Of a stretch of 64,000 nucleotides of DNA, positions 1 through 9,564 are shown piece after piece. The stretch is from Campylobacter cuniculorum DSM 23162 = LMG 24588 (lineage in GTDB: Bacteria > Campylobacterota > Campylobacteria > Campylobacterales > Campylobacteraceae). Each line of letters begins with the position of its first letter. Position 1 is the stretch's first letter. The stretch covers positions 310,001 to 374,000 of the forward strand of contig NZ_CP020867.1 of the NCBI RefSeq assembly GCF_002104335.1. The letters are read 5' to 3'. The position numbers were made by a program, and so were the translations under genes. Under the pieces are notes generated by a model, which was not told the origin of the DNA, did not search any database, and saw nothing but the letters and a program-made list of their open reading frames with translations.

Positions 1-7
1 TAAAACG

Positions 8-271
8 ATGGAAAATTTGGAAACGATTTTTGCTGTGATTAAAAATTTAATTACATTTAATTTATCGGCGATTCAAAAACATGAGTGGGAGCTTTTCCAA
101 GGCTATGGTTTTTTTATGCTTGTAGTTTTTTTGGTAGTAGTTTTATACGCATATTGTTTTCATCTTTACAGGAGTGAAGCAACAGGCGAAAAAAATTATG
201 AAAAATATGCTAAACTCGCTCTTGAAGATGATATTGATGATAGTGTTTTAGAAAATAAAAGGAGTGCTTGA
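8..271 (+). CDS. ccoQ: CcoQ-like subunit of cbb3-type cytochrome c oxidase
   Basis: Small 87-aa membrane protein with one clear hydrophobic segment (about residues 33-50) followed by a charged acidic tail, as in CcoQ/FixQ, which stabilises the cbb3 terminal oxidase in the inner membrane. The assignment rests mainly on position: it is directly upstream of ccoP, and its stop overlaps the ccoP start in a TGATG arrangement, so the two are translationally coupled. The first bases of the window (taa at 1-3) may be the ccoO stop, but too little is visible to say. At 87 aa it is longer than many CcoQ proteins but usual for Campylobacter as I recall. Confidence 0.8.
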   Translation: MENLETIFAVIKNLITFNLSAIQKHEWELFQGYGFFMLVVFLVVVLYAYCFHLYRSEATGEKNYEKYAKLALEDDIDDSVLENKRSA

Positions 272-1149
272 TGCAATGGTTAAATTTAGAAGATAATGTC
301 AATCTTTTGTCTTTGATTGGAGCTATTCTCATCATTTTAATCACGCTTGTGGTTGTGGGTAGAATGTTTCAACAAATGAAAGAGACAAAAGGCGAAGCTG
401 AATTAAGTGAGCATAATTGGGATGGCATAGGAGAATATAAAAATGCTGTTCCTTTGGGTTGGGCTATTATGTTTTTACTTTTGATTGTTTGGGCAATTTG
501 GTATTTCTTATTAGGGTATCCTTTAAATTCTTATTCTCAAATTGGTGAGTATAATCAAGAAGTTGCCGCACACAATGCAAAATTCCAAGAAAAATTCCAT
601 AATCTCTCTGCAGATGATAAGGTTGCAATGGGAGAGAATTTATTCTTAGTTCAATGTTCAGCTTGTCATGGAATTACAGGAGATGGAATCAATGGAAAGG
701 CTCAAAATTTAGGTGTTTGGGGTTCTGAAGAGGGAATTATCGAGGTTTTAAACAAAGGCTCAAAAGGTATGAATTACGCAATGGGAGAAATGGCACCAGC
801 AGCTGACCTCGGCGTAAATGCAGAAGACGTTCCAGCCGTAGCTGCTTATGTGGCTAAAGAAATTTCTGCGATTAAAAAGACAGCCAACGAAAATTTAGTG
901 GCTCGTGGGAAAGAAGTTTTTGCAACTTGCACCGCTTGTCATGGAGAGGATGGCACAGGAGTGATTGGTGGCGAGGTTATGGCACCAAATTTAACTCAAT
1001 ATGGTTCTGCTGAATTTGTTGTTGATGTGTTAAATCGCGGTAAAGATGGCAATATAGGTGTAATGCCTAAGTTTAGTAGCAATATTTTAAATGATATTCA
1101 AAAACAAGCAGTTGGCGAATATGTAATTTCTCTTTCAAGAGGTGAGTGA
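271..1149 (+). CDS. ccoP: CcoP, dihaem cytochrome c subunit of cbb3 oxidase
   Basis: Electron-input subunit of the high-affinity cbb3 cytochrome c oxidase. The 292-aa protein has two N-terminal membrane segments (about residues 12-30 and 63-82) and two periplasmic cytochrome c domains with CXXCH haem sites, CSACH at about 129-133 and CTACH at about 220-224. Methionines that could serve as distal haem ligands follow each site. I chose ATG 271 over the in-frame TTG at 268 because ATG 271 lies 6 bases after AGGAG and overlaps the ccoQ stop. It is co-transcribed with the DUF4006, TPM and FixH-like genes downstream, an arrangement typical of Campylobacter. Confidence 0.95.
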   Translation: MQWLNLEDNVNLLSLIGAILIILITLVVVGRMFQQMKETKGEAELSEHNWDGIGEYKNAVPLGWAIMFLLLIVWAIWYFLLGYPLNSYSQIGEYNQEVAAHNAKFQEKFHNLSADDKVAMGENLFLVQCSACHGITGDGINGKAQNLGVWGSEEGIIEVLNKGSKGMNYAMGEMAPAADLGVNAEDVPAVAAYVAKEISAIKKTANENLVARGKEVFATCTACHGEDGTGVIGGEVMAPNLTQYGSAEFVVDVLNRGKDGNIGVMPKFSSNILNDIQKQAVGEYVISLSRGE

Positions 1150-1367
1150 TGGAAAATACAAACAGATGCGTATTCTCCCTTTCGGGAGTTACAGGGATGT
1201 TGATTGCAACGGTTTTATTGCTTACAATTTTAGTTTTATTAACGATTTGGGGGATTAAAGCTCAACAAGAGGTGATGCAAAAGCCTTATATTTTTAAAGA
1301 CGCCCAAAAGGTTCAAATGATAGGTTCTAAGTCTAGTGATCATAGGGTTATAAAGGAAATACGATGA
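1149..1367 (+). CDS. DUF4006 family small membrane protein in the cco operon
   Basis: 72-aa protein with one strongly hydrophobic helix (about residues 16-36) and a basic C-terminal tail. I recognise it as the DUF4006 family found beside cbb3 oxidase genes in epsilonproteobacteria; no biochemical function is known to me. It starts at the ATG whose A is the last base of the ccoP stop (TGATG); an in-frame GTG at 1146 is the alternative. The conserved location suggests a role in oxidase assembly or stability, which is inference. Confidence 0.75.
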   Translation: MENTNRCVFSLSGVTGMLIATVLLLTILVLLTIWGIKAQQEVMQKPYIFKDAQKVQMIGSKSSDHRVIKEIR

Positions 1368-1465
1368 GTAAAGCAATAGAATATTTAATTATTATCGGCT
1401 TAATTGTTACTGCTGTGATTACAGCGTGGTCGGTTTTGACTCAAAATCATCTTACTATAGGATGA
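1364..1465 (+). CDS. 33-aa single-pass membrane peptide in the cco operon
   Basis: Short open frame starting with ATG AGT AAA GCA, overlapping the end of the DUF4006 gene by 4 bases (ATGA) and overlapping the next gene (ATG 1462) by 4 bases. GGAAATACG precedes it as a ribosome site. The product is almost one hydrophobic helix ending in a short polar tail. The tight overlaps on both sides and the membrane-helix composition argue for a real gene. The function is unknown; being in the oxidase operon, a small accessory subunit is possible. Confidence 0.6.
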   Translation: MSKAIEYLIIIGLIVTAVITAWSVLTQNHLTIG

Positions 1466-2052
1466 GAAAAATTTTAAAAGGCGGCATTTTGATTGCCGTC
1501 TTATTTATACCTTTACAAATTTTTGCCTTTGAAGCTGTTGTTTATAATGAAAATGTTTTAAGTCAAAAGGTTAGTGAAGAATTAAATCTTATAGGTCAAG
1601 AGCTTTATGATAAAACAGGCATTCATCTTTTTGTAGCTGCAGGGGCTTCAACTCCCTTAGAAGAGCTTTTAAAAAAGCAAGATGAACTTCCAAAACCTAA
1701 TGTTTTGCTTGTGCTTTCTCAAAATTCTCATAAAGTCGATATCGTTGGCTCCCAAGAGGCTTTAACATTTTTTGATAAAGAAGCAGTTTTAAGTCCATAT
1801 CCCGGAACAGGAACCATACTTCCTATTTTAACCTCTCATAAGGGGCAAGATGTTTTTAACGCCGCAATTCTCAATGGCTACGCTGATATTGCAGACAGAC
1901 TTGCAAAGTATTTTGGTCTGAAACTCGAGCATTCCATAGGCAATGCAAATCGTGATACAATAAATATTTTAAGAATTCTCTTTTATGGTTTCATTTGCTT
2001 TGCTTTGTTATACTATGTCCAAAGGAAAATGAAAAGAGCAAGACATGTCTAA
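1462..2052 (+). CDS. TPM-domain exported protein
   Basis: 196-aa protein with an N-terminal signal peptide (MRKILKGGILIAVLF...), a periplasmic TPM-type domain with the family-like segment around 'LFVAAGASTPLEELL' and a C-terminal hydrophobic helix followed by a basic end (KRKMKRARHV). TPM proteins have been linked to photosystem maintenance and phosphatase-like activity in other organisms; here the role is not known. The longer frame from 1426 was rejected because ATG 1462 gives a proper signal peptide and a 4-base overlap with the preceding small gene. It overlaps the FixH-like gene by 8 bases. Confidence 0.7.
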   Translation: MRKILKGGILIAVLFIPLQIFAFEAVVYNENVLSQKVSEELNLIGQELYDKTGIHLFVAAGASTPLEELLKKQDELPKPNVLLVLSQNSHKVDIVGSQEALTFFDKEAVLSPYPGTGTILPILTSHKGQDVFNAAILNGYADIADRLAKYFGLKLEHSIGNANRDTINILRILFYGFICFALLYYVQRKMKRARHV

Positions 2053-2563
2053 AGATAAAACCTTTTGGCCCTATGGAATTTTATTGTCTATTTTGGCTAT
2101 TATTATTGCTTGTATTGTAACTATTGTTTATGCAAGCCGTTATCCGGTTTATGAGGATGATTTTTACTTAGATTCATATCAAAATATAGATTATCATTTT
2201 AATGAAATTCAACGAAAGCAAACGAATTTTAATCAACTTTTCAATCTATCTTTTCAAAATGATAAAATCACAATTTTAGGCAAAAGAAAAATAAAATCTT
2301 ACGAGGTTTCATCTGCAGAACTTTTGCATTTTAAGATAGAAAAACTTGCTAATTTAAATCCTAATATATTAAAAACTCAAATTTTACTTACAAGACCTCA
2401 TCAAAACACTCAAGATCAAGTTCTTCAAGCAAAGATTGAAAAGGATACTTTAAACATTCAGCTTCCAAATGAACTTGAAAGTGGCAGATGGCAACTTAAA
2501 ATCAAACTCATTGCAGATGATGAAGCAATAGGTTTTTACAATTTTGAACTTAAAATTCCATGA
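2045..2563 (+). CDS. FixH-family membrane protein
   Basis: 172-aa protein with one N-terminal membrane helix (about residues 9-30), then the YPVYEDDFYLDSYQNIDYHF segment that resembles the FixH signature after the membrane helix, and a beta-rich periplasmic domain ending in 'SGRWQLKIKL'. FixH/CcoH proteins assist cbb3 oxidase assembly and copper handling. Its place at the end of the cco block, overlapping the TPM gene, supports that. It overlaps the addB-type gene by 4 bases (ATGA), so transcription probably continues into the recombination genes. Confidence 0.7.
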   Translation: MSKDKTFWPYGILLSILAIIIACIVTIVYASRYPVYEDDFYLDSYQNIDYHFNEIQRKQTNFNQLFNLSFQNDKITILGKRKIKSYEVSSAELLHFKIEKLANLNPNILKTQILLTRPHQNTQDQVLQAKIEKDTLNIQLPNELESGRWQLKIKLIADDEAIGFYNFELKIP

Positions 2564-4947
2564 AACTTTTGGTTTTTAGCTCTTCAAGAAAGATTAAAGA
2601 ATACTATAATTCTTTTAAGAATCAAGATTCTTTGATTGATAATGCAATTTTAATCGAAGATTTTTTGGAAAATGTTTGCTTGGTTAAAGGACGCAAAGCA
2701 AGTGAATATGAGAGTTTGCTGTTCATGCAAGAAGCTTGTAAGCAAAGCAAGGATTTAGAGCAAAAATTAGGAATTTCAAGCGAATTTTTCGCTTTTTTAA
2801 GAAACAATGAATACCTCTTTTCTTTTTTTAAAGAACTCTGTCTTGAAAAAAAAGATATACAAGAGCTTAAAAATAACGATTATTACGCAGCTTACAACGA
2901 GCATTTAGAGATTTTAGATGAGGTTTTAAAAAATTATTTGAATCTTTTAAAAACACAAAATTTATATGATAATCTTTCTTTGATTAGGGATTATTTTATT
3001 CATTGGGATTTTTTAGAGGATTATGAAAGCATAATTTATGATATGCAAGGTTTTTTAAGCACTTTTGAGAAGGATTTACTCAAAGAACTTTCAAAACGAA
3101 AGTCTGTAATCTTAAAATTTAATACAAGTGTGTTTAATTTAGAATATCTCAAAAGTTTGGATTTTCTAGAGCATTTGAATTTAGAGATAAACAAAAGCTA
3201 TGAATTTAATATAAGCACCAAAGAGATGTTAAAGCAAGACGCGTTTGATTCTAAAAATACTTCGATTAAGGTGCAAAGTTTTGAGCTAAGAAGCTTACAA
3301 GTGGCTTATGTGATGAATGAAATTGCAACTTTCATTCATGAAGGATTGAAAGCTGAAAATATTGTTGTTATAACGCCTGATGAGAGTTTTTGCGAACTTT
3401 TAAAGCTTTTAGATAAAAACAATAATCTTAATTTTGCAAGTGGAAAAAGCATACAAGAGAGTGAATTTTATCAAAAATTAAGAGCCTTGTATTTGAGTGC
3501 GAATTTAGAGGATTTTGATTTTAATGAAACGAAAGATTATTTTGAAGATAAAAAAACGATTTTTGATTATCATAATAGTCTTTTGCATTATTTTGAGCTA
3601 GAATTTAAAGAATTTAAAAGGCATTTCAATCAAAAATGCGATTTAGAATATTTTAATGCTCTGCTTGAAAGGCTTTTAGAAAATGAAAATGATGAATTAA
3701 AATTTCTTATTAAAGAGCAAATGCTTTTTATTGCAGATTTATTTAAGAATCAAACCTTGAAATTAAAAGAGCTTTTAGAACTTTTTTTAATACAAATTAA
3801 AAGTTTAAAACTTAGCAGTGTTGGTGGTGGAAAAGTAGTTGTTATGGGACTTTTGGAGAGTAGGGGGCTTTGTTTTGATGGAGTGATTATCGTTGATTTT
3901 AATGACGATATTATACCAAAAAGAAGTGTCAATGAATTGTTTTTAAACAATGAAATTCGTAAAAATTCCGGACTCATTTCTTATGAGAGAAGAGAAAATT
4001 TGCAGAGATTTTATTATGAAAGTTTGATGAAAAATGCTCAAAAAATTTCAATTTCTTATGTGGAAAATGAAGAAAAAATCAAATCGCGTTTTTTAGATGA
4101 ATTAGCTTTCAAGTGCGATACTCAAACAGAATTTACGCAAAAAGCTTATTTACAGGCTTTAAAATTTGATTATAAGCCTATAAAACTTGATTTAAAGCCT
4201 TTAGATGCACCCGTTTTAAAACACAAGCTTTTTGATAAACCTTTATCTTTTAGTCGTTTGAATCTATTTTTAAAGCAAAAAAGGACTTATTATTATCGTT
4301 ATATTTTAAATCTTTTAGAACCACGAGCATTTTTAGAACAGAATAGGGCAAAAAATTTAGGCATTTTAATCCACAAACTTTTAGAGCTTTATTATAAAAA
4401 CAATGAAAAAAATCATTTTGATGAAAAGAAATTTTTAATTTTGCTTGAAAATGAGAAACACACTATAAACGCATTAGATTTTGAGATTTTAAAGCTTAAA
4501 TCTCATCATTTTGCACAGAGTGAAAAGAAACATTTTGAGCAAGGATTTAAGGTGAGTGAGCTTGAGTATAAAATCAGTGAAGACAATCCTAAAATATTTC
4601 AATTTCAAACCCCTTTGGGACAGGTTAAAAGCGTTGATTTAATCGGACAAATCGATAGAATTGATACATTGTTAGGGAAGGATAAACTCATCATTGATTA
4701 TAAAAATGGAAAAATTGAAGAAAATTCTTATCAACTCGCTTTTTATAAGGCTTTGAGTTTTGAAAATGCAGATGCGAAATTTTATGATTTGAATGATTTT
4801 GTTTTAAAAACGGGTAAAAATACTAAGACCTTAGAGGAGCTTAAAGAGCTTTTTAGTGAGCTTTTAGAGCAAGATGAGTTTGAATTTGAAAATGAAAAAG
4901 ATACCTATTGTCCCTATAAGCTCATTTATAAAAAGGATTTAAAATGA
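2560..4947 (+). CDS. addB: AddB-like nuclease subunit (PD-(D/E)XK superfamily)
   Basis: 795-aa protein matching the AddB-type partner of the AddAB recombination complex, which processes double-strand DNA ends for RecA loading. The C-terminal third holds a RecB-type nuclease domain: ILIHKLLELYY at about residue 608, GQIDRID at about 699 and the catalytic IIDYKNGK at about 710-717, followed by the Q-x-x-x-Y motif (YQLAFYK). The N-terminal part is a degenerate helicase-like region without a clear Walker A, which is usual for epsilonproteobacterial AddB. It overlaps addA by 4 bases, so the two subunits are translated together. Confidence 0.85.
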   Translation: MKLLVFSSSRKIKEYYNSFKNQDSLIDNAILIEDFLENVCLVKGRKASEYESLLFMQEACKQSKDLEQKLGISSEFFAFLRNNEYLFSFFKELCLEKKDIQELKNNDYYAAYNEHLEILDEVLKNYLNLLKTQNLYDNLSLIRDYFIHWDFLEDYESIIYDMQGFLSTFEKDLLKELSKRKSVILKFNTSVFNLEYLKSLDFLEHLNLEINKSYEFNISTKEMLKQDAFDSKNTSIKVQSFELRSLQVAYVMNEIATFIHEGLKAENIVVITPDESFCELLKLLDKNNNLNFASGKSIQESEFYQKLRALYLSANLEDFDFNETKDYFEDKKTIFDYHNSLLHYFELEFKEFKRHFNQKCDLEYFNALLERLLENENDELKFLIKEQMLFIADLFKNQTLKLKELLELFLIQIKSLKLSSVGGGKVVVMGLLESRGLCFDGVIIVDFNDDIIPKRSVNELFLNNEIRKNSGLISYERRENLQRFYYESLMKNAQKISISYVENEEKIKSRFLDELAFKCDTQTEFTQKAYLQALKFDYKPIKLDLKPLDAPVLKHKLFDKPLSFSRLNLFLKQKRTYYYRYILNLLEPRAFLEQNRAKNLGILIHKLLELYYKNNEKNHFDEKKFLILLENEKHTINALDFEILKLKSHHFAQSEKKHFEQGFKVSELEYKISEDNPKIFQFQTPLGQVKSVDLIGQIDRIDTLLGKDKLIIDYKNGKIEENSYQLAFYKALSFENADAKFYDLNDFVLKTGKNTKTLEELKELFSELLEQDEFEFENEKDTYCPYKLIYKKDLK

Positions 4948-7679
4948 GTGAATTTAAACCTTTTTTAGCCTTAGAAGCGAGTGCGGGAAGTGGAAAAACT
5001 TTCGCTTTAAGTGTGCGTTTTGTGGCTCTTATTTTGATGGGAGCAAAAATCAATGAAATTTTAGCCCTAACCTTTACGAAAAAAGCGTCTAATGAAATGC
5101 AAAAAAGGGTGATTGAAACCTTTCTTCATTTTGATAAAGACGCTAAAAAAGCCGAGTGTGAGCAACTCTGTCGCTTTTTGCAAAAAAGCAAAGAAGAACT
5201 CATCGCTTTAAGAGATAAAAAAAAGCAAGAATTTTTGCGTCAAAACCTTAAAATTTATACCTTTGATGCTTTTTTTGGCAAAATTTTAAGAAGTTTTGCT
5301 TTGAATTTAGGTTTGATGAGTGATTTTAAGAGCAGTGAAAATGAACTTGACATTAAAGCTGTTTTTTTAAGAATTTTAAATCAACAAGAGCTTGAGGATT
5401 TAGCTCATTATATCGTAGAGCTTGATAAGCGAGAAGATTTTTTTGAGGAGCTTGAAAATTTATACCAAAATGCTTATTTTAAAAAATGTGAAAACATTCA
5501 AAAACCAAGTCAAATTCAAATCAATCAAAGCTATGAAGAACTAAGGGCTTATTGCTTAAGTCTTAATGATAAGAGATTGAGTGCAAATTTTGACGATGAA
5601 AAACTTAATTTAGAAGAATTCTTAAAAAAAAGTTTTATGGATAAATTTGAAACAACGCAATATTTAAAAAAACTTGGAGAAAAAGATGAAATATTGAGAG
5701 AAAAAAGGCAAGCTTTTTTGACAGCTTTAAATGCTTATGCTTTGGAGCTTGAAAGTTTTAAGATTGCGAAATTAATGAATTTGCTTGAGCATTTTTCTTT
5801 GGCAAAAAATCAAATCCACAAAGAAAAAAATGTCTTAAGTTTTGCAGATGTCAGCAAAAAAGTGCTTGAGCTTGTCCAAAGTGAGCTTAAAGATATGATT
5901 TATTTTCGTCTTGATGGCTTTATTGCTCATCTTTTAATCGATGAATTTCAGGATACAAGTGTCATACAATACCAAATTTTAAAGCCTATTATTTGCGAAC
6001 TTGTTTCAGGTGAAGGCGTGAGAAAATTTCGCAGCTTTTTTTATGTAGGAGATAAAAAACAAAGCATTTATCGTTTTAGAAAAGGCAAAAAAGAATTATT
6101 TGACCTTCTTAAGCGAGAATTTCCTCAAATTCAAAGTGATAGCTTGGATACTAATTATCGTAGCACAAAAGAAATAACAAATTTTATCAATACAATTTTT
6201 AAGGATAAATTTTTAAATTATATCCCGCAAAAAACTCCAGATGATGAGCATAAAAAAGGTGGTTTTGTGCGTGTTGTAAGCTCAAAAGAACAAACAAAAG
6301 AAGAGATTAAAATAAAAACCTTAGAGGCTTTAGAGGAGCAAATTAAATTTTTGCGAGAAAAAAATATGCAAGAGCCTTGCATTTTATGTTGGAAAAATGA
6401 TGATTGCGACCTTGTTTTGGATTTTTTAAGAACAAAACATATTAATGCTTTCACTCAAAGCAATATTTTGCTTGAAAACAAAGCAAATGTGCGTTTATTG
6501 CTTGAATATGCGAAGTATTGTATATTTGGAGATGAATTTTACTTGCATTTTGTTCAAGCTTTAACAGGTGTAAAAATGTCAAGATTAAAGCTTGATTTGA
6601 GTAAGAATGCGGCTGAAAATGTGCTTTATTTGATTAAAAAACTCAAGCTTGATTTAGCTGATGCGGCTTTGATTCAGTTTTTAGAATACGCACAGGATAA
6701 GGAGAATTTTTTAGATCTTTTGTTTGAACCTTGTCCTTTGAAGATTGTCAATGAGCAAAATTTGGGCATTAGCATTATGAGTGTGCATAAGTCTAAGGGC
6801 TTGGAATTTGAAAATGTGATTTTGCTTGATAGTCTTTCAAAGCCTAAAACGAATTCGAGTAAGATTTTATTAGAATATGATATTGATGAGGGTTGGGAGC
6901 TTAAAATTAAAGACAAATTGCGTAAAAATGACTCTGATTATAAAAAATTTTTAGACAAAATTCAAAAAGCCGAGCTTGATGATGATATTAATAAGCTTTA
7001 TGTTGCAATGACTCGGGCGAAAAAATCTTTGATTATCATTAAGAGGAATGAAGCTTGTATCGATGGAAATCATCCGAGCTATTTTAATTCTGATGTGTAT
7101 TTAAATTTGCAAGAGCAGGATTTAGGAATTTTAGAACAAGAAGAATTAAAAATTCAAAAGAAAAATTTCACAAGCAAAGATAAGTTGCCACATTGCATTA
7201 AAGTGGGTTTGCAAGAGCTTGAAACTCAAAAGAATTATGAGACAAAACAGAGTTATTTTGGTGAGGCTTTTCATTATTTTATGCAAAATATCAATCTTAA
7301 AACGAAAGCAAATTTCACAAGACTTTGTGAGAGGCTTGAAAATAAATTCAGATTTTTAGATAAAAATGAAGTTAAGGAGCTGATTTTAAGGATTGAAAAT
7401 CTTTTAAACAATGATACTTTTAACAAACTTCTTAAGGATAAAAAGCTTTTAAAAGAACAGAGTTTTAGCTTTAAAGGACAGATTAAAAGACTTGATTTAC
7501 TTGCTTTAGGTGAAGATGAAAATTTCATCATAGATTATAAAACGGGTAAAAGTGCCACAGATGAGCATAAAAATCAAATTATTTTTTATAAACATGCTAT
7601 TTGTGAAATTCTTAAAAAAAATACAAGGGCTTTTGTTGTATATTGTTTAAAAAATCAAATTGAAATTATAGAGCTGTGA
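4944..7679 (+). CDS. addA: AddA/RecB-like UvrD-family helicase-nuclease
   Basis: 911-aa helicase-nuclease subunit of the AddAB-type DNA end-processing complex. Motifs in order: Walker A ASAGSGKT (about 12-19), the TFTKKASNEM Ia region, Walker B LLIDEFQDTS (about 331), GDKKQSIYRFR (III), NYRSTKEI (IV), SVHKSKGLEF (V), LYVAMTRAKK (VI), and a C-terminal RecB nuclease motif FIIDYKTGKS at about residue 863. All key helicase and nuclease residues appear present, so it should be active. It is coupled to the addB gene through the ATGA overlap. Confidence 0.88.
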   Translation: MSEFKPFLALEASAGSGKTFALSVRFVALILMGAKINEILALTFTKKASNEMQKRVIETFLHFDKDAKKAECEQLCRFLQKSKEELIALRDKKKQEFLRQNLKIYTFDAFFGKILRSFALNLGLMSDFKSSENELDIKAVFLRILNQQELEDLAHYIVELDKREDFFEELENLYQNAYFKKCENIQKPSQIQINQSYEELRAYCLSLNDKRLSANFDDEKLNLEEFLKKSFMDKFETTQYLKKLGEKDEILREKRQAFLTALNAYALELESFKIAKLMNLLEHFSLAKNQIHKEKNVLSFADVSKKVLELVQSELKDMIYFRLDGFIAHLLIDEFQDTSVIQYQILKPIICELVSGEGVRKFRSFFYVGDKKQSIYRFRKGKKELFDLLKREFPQIQSDSLDTNYRSTKEITNFINTIFKDKFLNYIPQKTPDDEHKKGGFVRVVSSKEQTKEEIKIKTLEALEEQIKFLREKNMQEPCILCWKNDDCDLVLDFLRTKHINAFTQSNILLENKANVRLLLEYAKYCIFGDEFYLHFVQALTGVKMSRLKLDLSKNAAENVLYLIKKLKLDLADAALIQFLEYAQDKENFLDLLFEPCPLKIVNEQNLGISIMSVHKSKGLEFENVILLDSLSKPKTNSSKILLEYDIDEGWELKIKDKLRKNDSDYKKFLDKIQKAELDDDINKLYVAMTRAKKSLIIIKRNEACIDGNHPSYFNSDVYLNLQEQDLGILEQEELKIQKKNFTSKDKLPHCIKVGLQELETQKNYETKQSYFGEAFHYFMQNINLKTKANFTRLCERLENKFRFLDKNEVKELILRIENLLNNDTFNKLLKDKKLLKEQSFSFKGQIKRLDLLALGEDENFIIDYKTGKSATDEHKNQIIFYKHAICEILKKNTRAFVVYCLKNQIEIIEL

Positions 7680-7726
7680 TTGATGATTTTATATTTTAAT
7701 CCCTATCAAATTCATTGAGGTAGAAT

Positions 7727-8824
7727 ATGGCTGGAGAAGATCAAGAAAAAACAGAAGAGCCCACGTCCAAGAAAATCGAAGACGCGAGAAAAGAAGGAAA
7801 TGTTCCTAAAAGTCAAGATGCAGTAGCTGTAGCAACTCTTATTGTTGCTATTACTATCACCCTTCTTTTGATGGGCTTTTTAGGGGAAAGAATCGCGAAT
7901 TTATATCGATATTATCAAAGTTTTATCGGCGTTGAGCTGGATATGAGGATTTTGCATTCTATTATCATTAAGAGCATTTTTGAAGCTTTGATTATGCTTG
8001 CACCCATAACTTTAAGTATTATGATAGCTGGAATTTTAGGAAATGTGATGCAGTTTGGTTTTATCTTTACGACCACACCGATTATGCCAAATTTAGGAAA
8101 AATCAATCCGCTCAAAGGTCTTAAAAATCTTTTTTCTCTTAGAAAACTCATAGAAGCTGTGAAAATCATTTTAAAAGTTAGCGTGGTTTTTATTATAGCT
8201 TTTATTGTGTTGCTTTATTTTATGCGAGAACTTCCTAGAGTGGAGCTTTATGGTATTTTTGCTCAAATGCTCTGGCTTAGGGATAAGGCTGTGATTTTAG
8301 CTGCTATTGTTATCATTGCATTTATGATTATTGCGGTTTTGGATATATTTTTGGTGCGTTTTCAATACTTTAAAGGGCTTAGAATGAGTAAGCAAGAAAT
8401 TAAAGATGAATACAAGCAAATGGAAGGAGACCCGCAGGTTAAAGGACGCATTCGTCGCTTACAAATGGAAGCGGCACGTCGCAGAATGATCCAAGATGTT
8501 GCAGGTGCTGATGTGGTCATTACTAACCCAACCCATTATGCTGTAGCCATTCGTTACGATACAACCAAAGAGCAAGCTCCAAGAGTTGTAGCTAAGGGCG
8601 TGGATTATTTGGCTTTGAGGATTAAGGAAATTGCTTATAAAAATAATGTCATTGTTTATGAAAATCCGCCTTTAGCAAGAGAGCTTTATAAGGTTTGCGA
8701 TGTTGATGATATTATTCCTAGAGAGTTGTTTAAAGCCGTTGCGGAAGTCTTAAGCTTCGTTTATAGCTCTAACAATAAAAGTCGTCTTTCTAAGCAAATT
8801 AAAAAGACAAACAATCAGGGCTAA
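7727..8824 (+). CDS. flhB: FlhB, flagellar type III export switch protein
   Basis: 365-aa export gate protein of the flagellar type III secretion system. It has the N-terminal EDQEKTEEPTSKKIEDARKE signature, four membrane segments between residues about 25 and 215, and the autocleavage motif NPTH at residues 267-270 (VVITNPTHYAVAIRY), which switches export from hook to filament substrates. GAGGT lies 5-6 bases before the ATG. The gene ends convergently with motB, the two stop codons overlapping by about 4 bases. Flagellar genes are dispersed in Campylobacter, so its isolation from the other export genes is normal. Confidence 0.97.
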   Translation: MAGEDQEKTEEPTSKKIEDARKEGNVPKSQDAVAVATLIVAITITLLLMGFLGERIANLYRYYQSFIGVELDMRILHSIIIKSIFEALIMLAPITLSIMIAGILGNVMQFGFIFTTTPIMPNLGKINPLKGLKNLFSLRKLIEAVKIILKVSVVFIIAFIVLLYFMRELPRVELYGIFAQMLWLRDKAVILAAIVIIAFMIIAVLDIFLVRFQYFKGLRMSKQEIKDEYKQMEGDPQVKGRIRRLQMEAARRRMIQDVAGADVVITNPTHYAVAIRYDTTKEQAPRVVAKGVDYLALRIKEIAYKNNVIVYENPPLARELYKVCDVDDIIPRELFKAVAEVLSFVYSSNNKSRLSKQIKKTNNQG

Positions 8825-9555
8825 TTTTGCTCTGATTGTCCTATAAATTCTAGCACAGATTTTCGTGCATCTTCATCTTGCGTATCAACCTTGAAATAAA
8901 TTTCAACGCGGTTGTTTTCTAAAGCCGAAGGATTGTTATTGAGCGGTTCATTTAAGCCATAACTTTTAATGCTAAGATTGTTTATATTCACACCGCCATT
9001 TATAAAATATTGAGTCACATTTTGAGCCCTTGCATAAGCGAGTTCAAAACTTCTTAAGATAGAATCGCTATTGTCTGTATAACCACGAATTTCGATTTTA
9101 ACTTGAGGGGGCAGACGCAAAATGAGTTGAGCCATTCTTCTAAGATAGTCTTGTATATCTGCAGACACAATAGCAGCACTCCCTCTTTCAAATTGAATTT
9201 TAGAAGGTAAATTTAAGACAGCTTGATTGTCTATTTGGTCAAGTGCGGCTTTGAGCTTATTGATAGTTTCTTGTTGAGAAACAGTCATTTGTTTAAGGGC
9301 TTTAACCTCATCACTTTCTGTTCGCGATGCTCCCTTGTATTTTTCTTGTGATTGACTATCTTGTTGCACGGTTTGAGTCGTAGTGTAGTCAAAAATCTTA
9401 ACAAATTCGGTTTTTAAAGCTTCAACCTTTGCAGGGTTGCTTTCAGAAATTGCCCAAAGAGCAATGAAAAGTGCCAAAAGCAAAGATAAAAAATCCGCAT
9501 AGGGCACAGCCCATCTTTCACCTTGAGGACATTCCGGACATTTGTTTTTAGCCAT
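8821..9555 (-). CDS. motB: MotB, flagellar stator peptidoglycan-binding subunit
   Basis: 244-aa stator protein. A short basic/cysteine-containing N-terminus is followed by one membrane helix with the proton-binding aspartate (VPYADFLSLLLALFIALWA, Asp21). The C-terminal OmpA-like domain (about residues 115-230) carries KIEIRGYTDNSDS and RVEIYF motifs for peptidoglycan binding. It forms the proton-driven stator with MotA, encoded immediately upstream on the same strand, 9 bases apart. Confidence 0.96.
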   Translation of the reverse strand: MAKNKCPECPQGERWAVPYADFLSLLLALFIALWAISESNPAKVEALKTEFVKIFDYTTTQTVQQDSQSQEKYKGASRTESDEVKALKQMTVSQQETINKLKAALDQIDNQAVLNLPSKIQFERGSAAIVSADIQDYLRRMAQLILRLPPQVKIEIRGYTDNSDSILRSFELAYARAQNVTQYFINGGVNINNLSIKSYGLNEPLNNNPSALENNRVEIYFKVDTQDEDARKSVLEFIGQSEQN

Positions 9556-9564
9556 TTGAGTTTC

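Noticed and set aside
1426-1461. Upstream start for the TPM protein
   Set aside because: It lies inside the 33-aa membrane peptide gene in another frame and would bury the signal peptide; ATG 1462 has the usual 4-base overlap.
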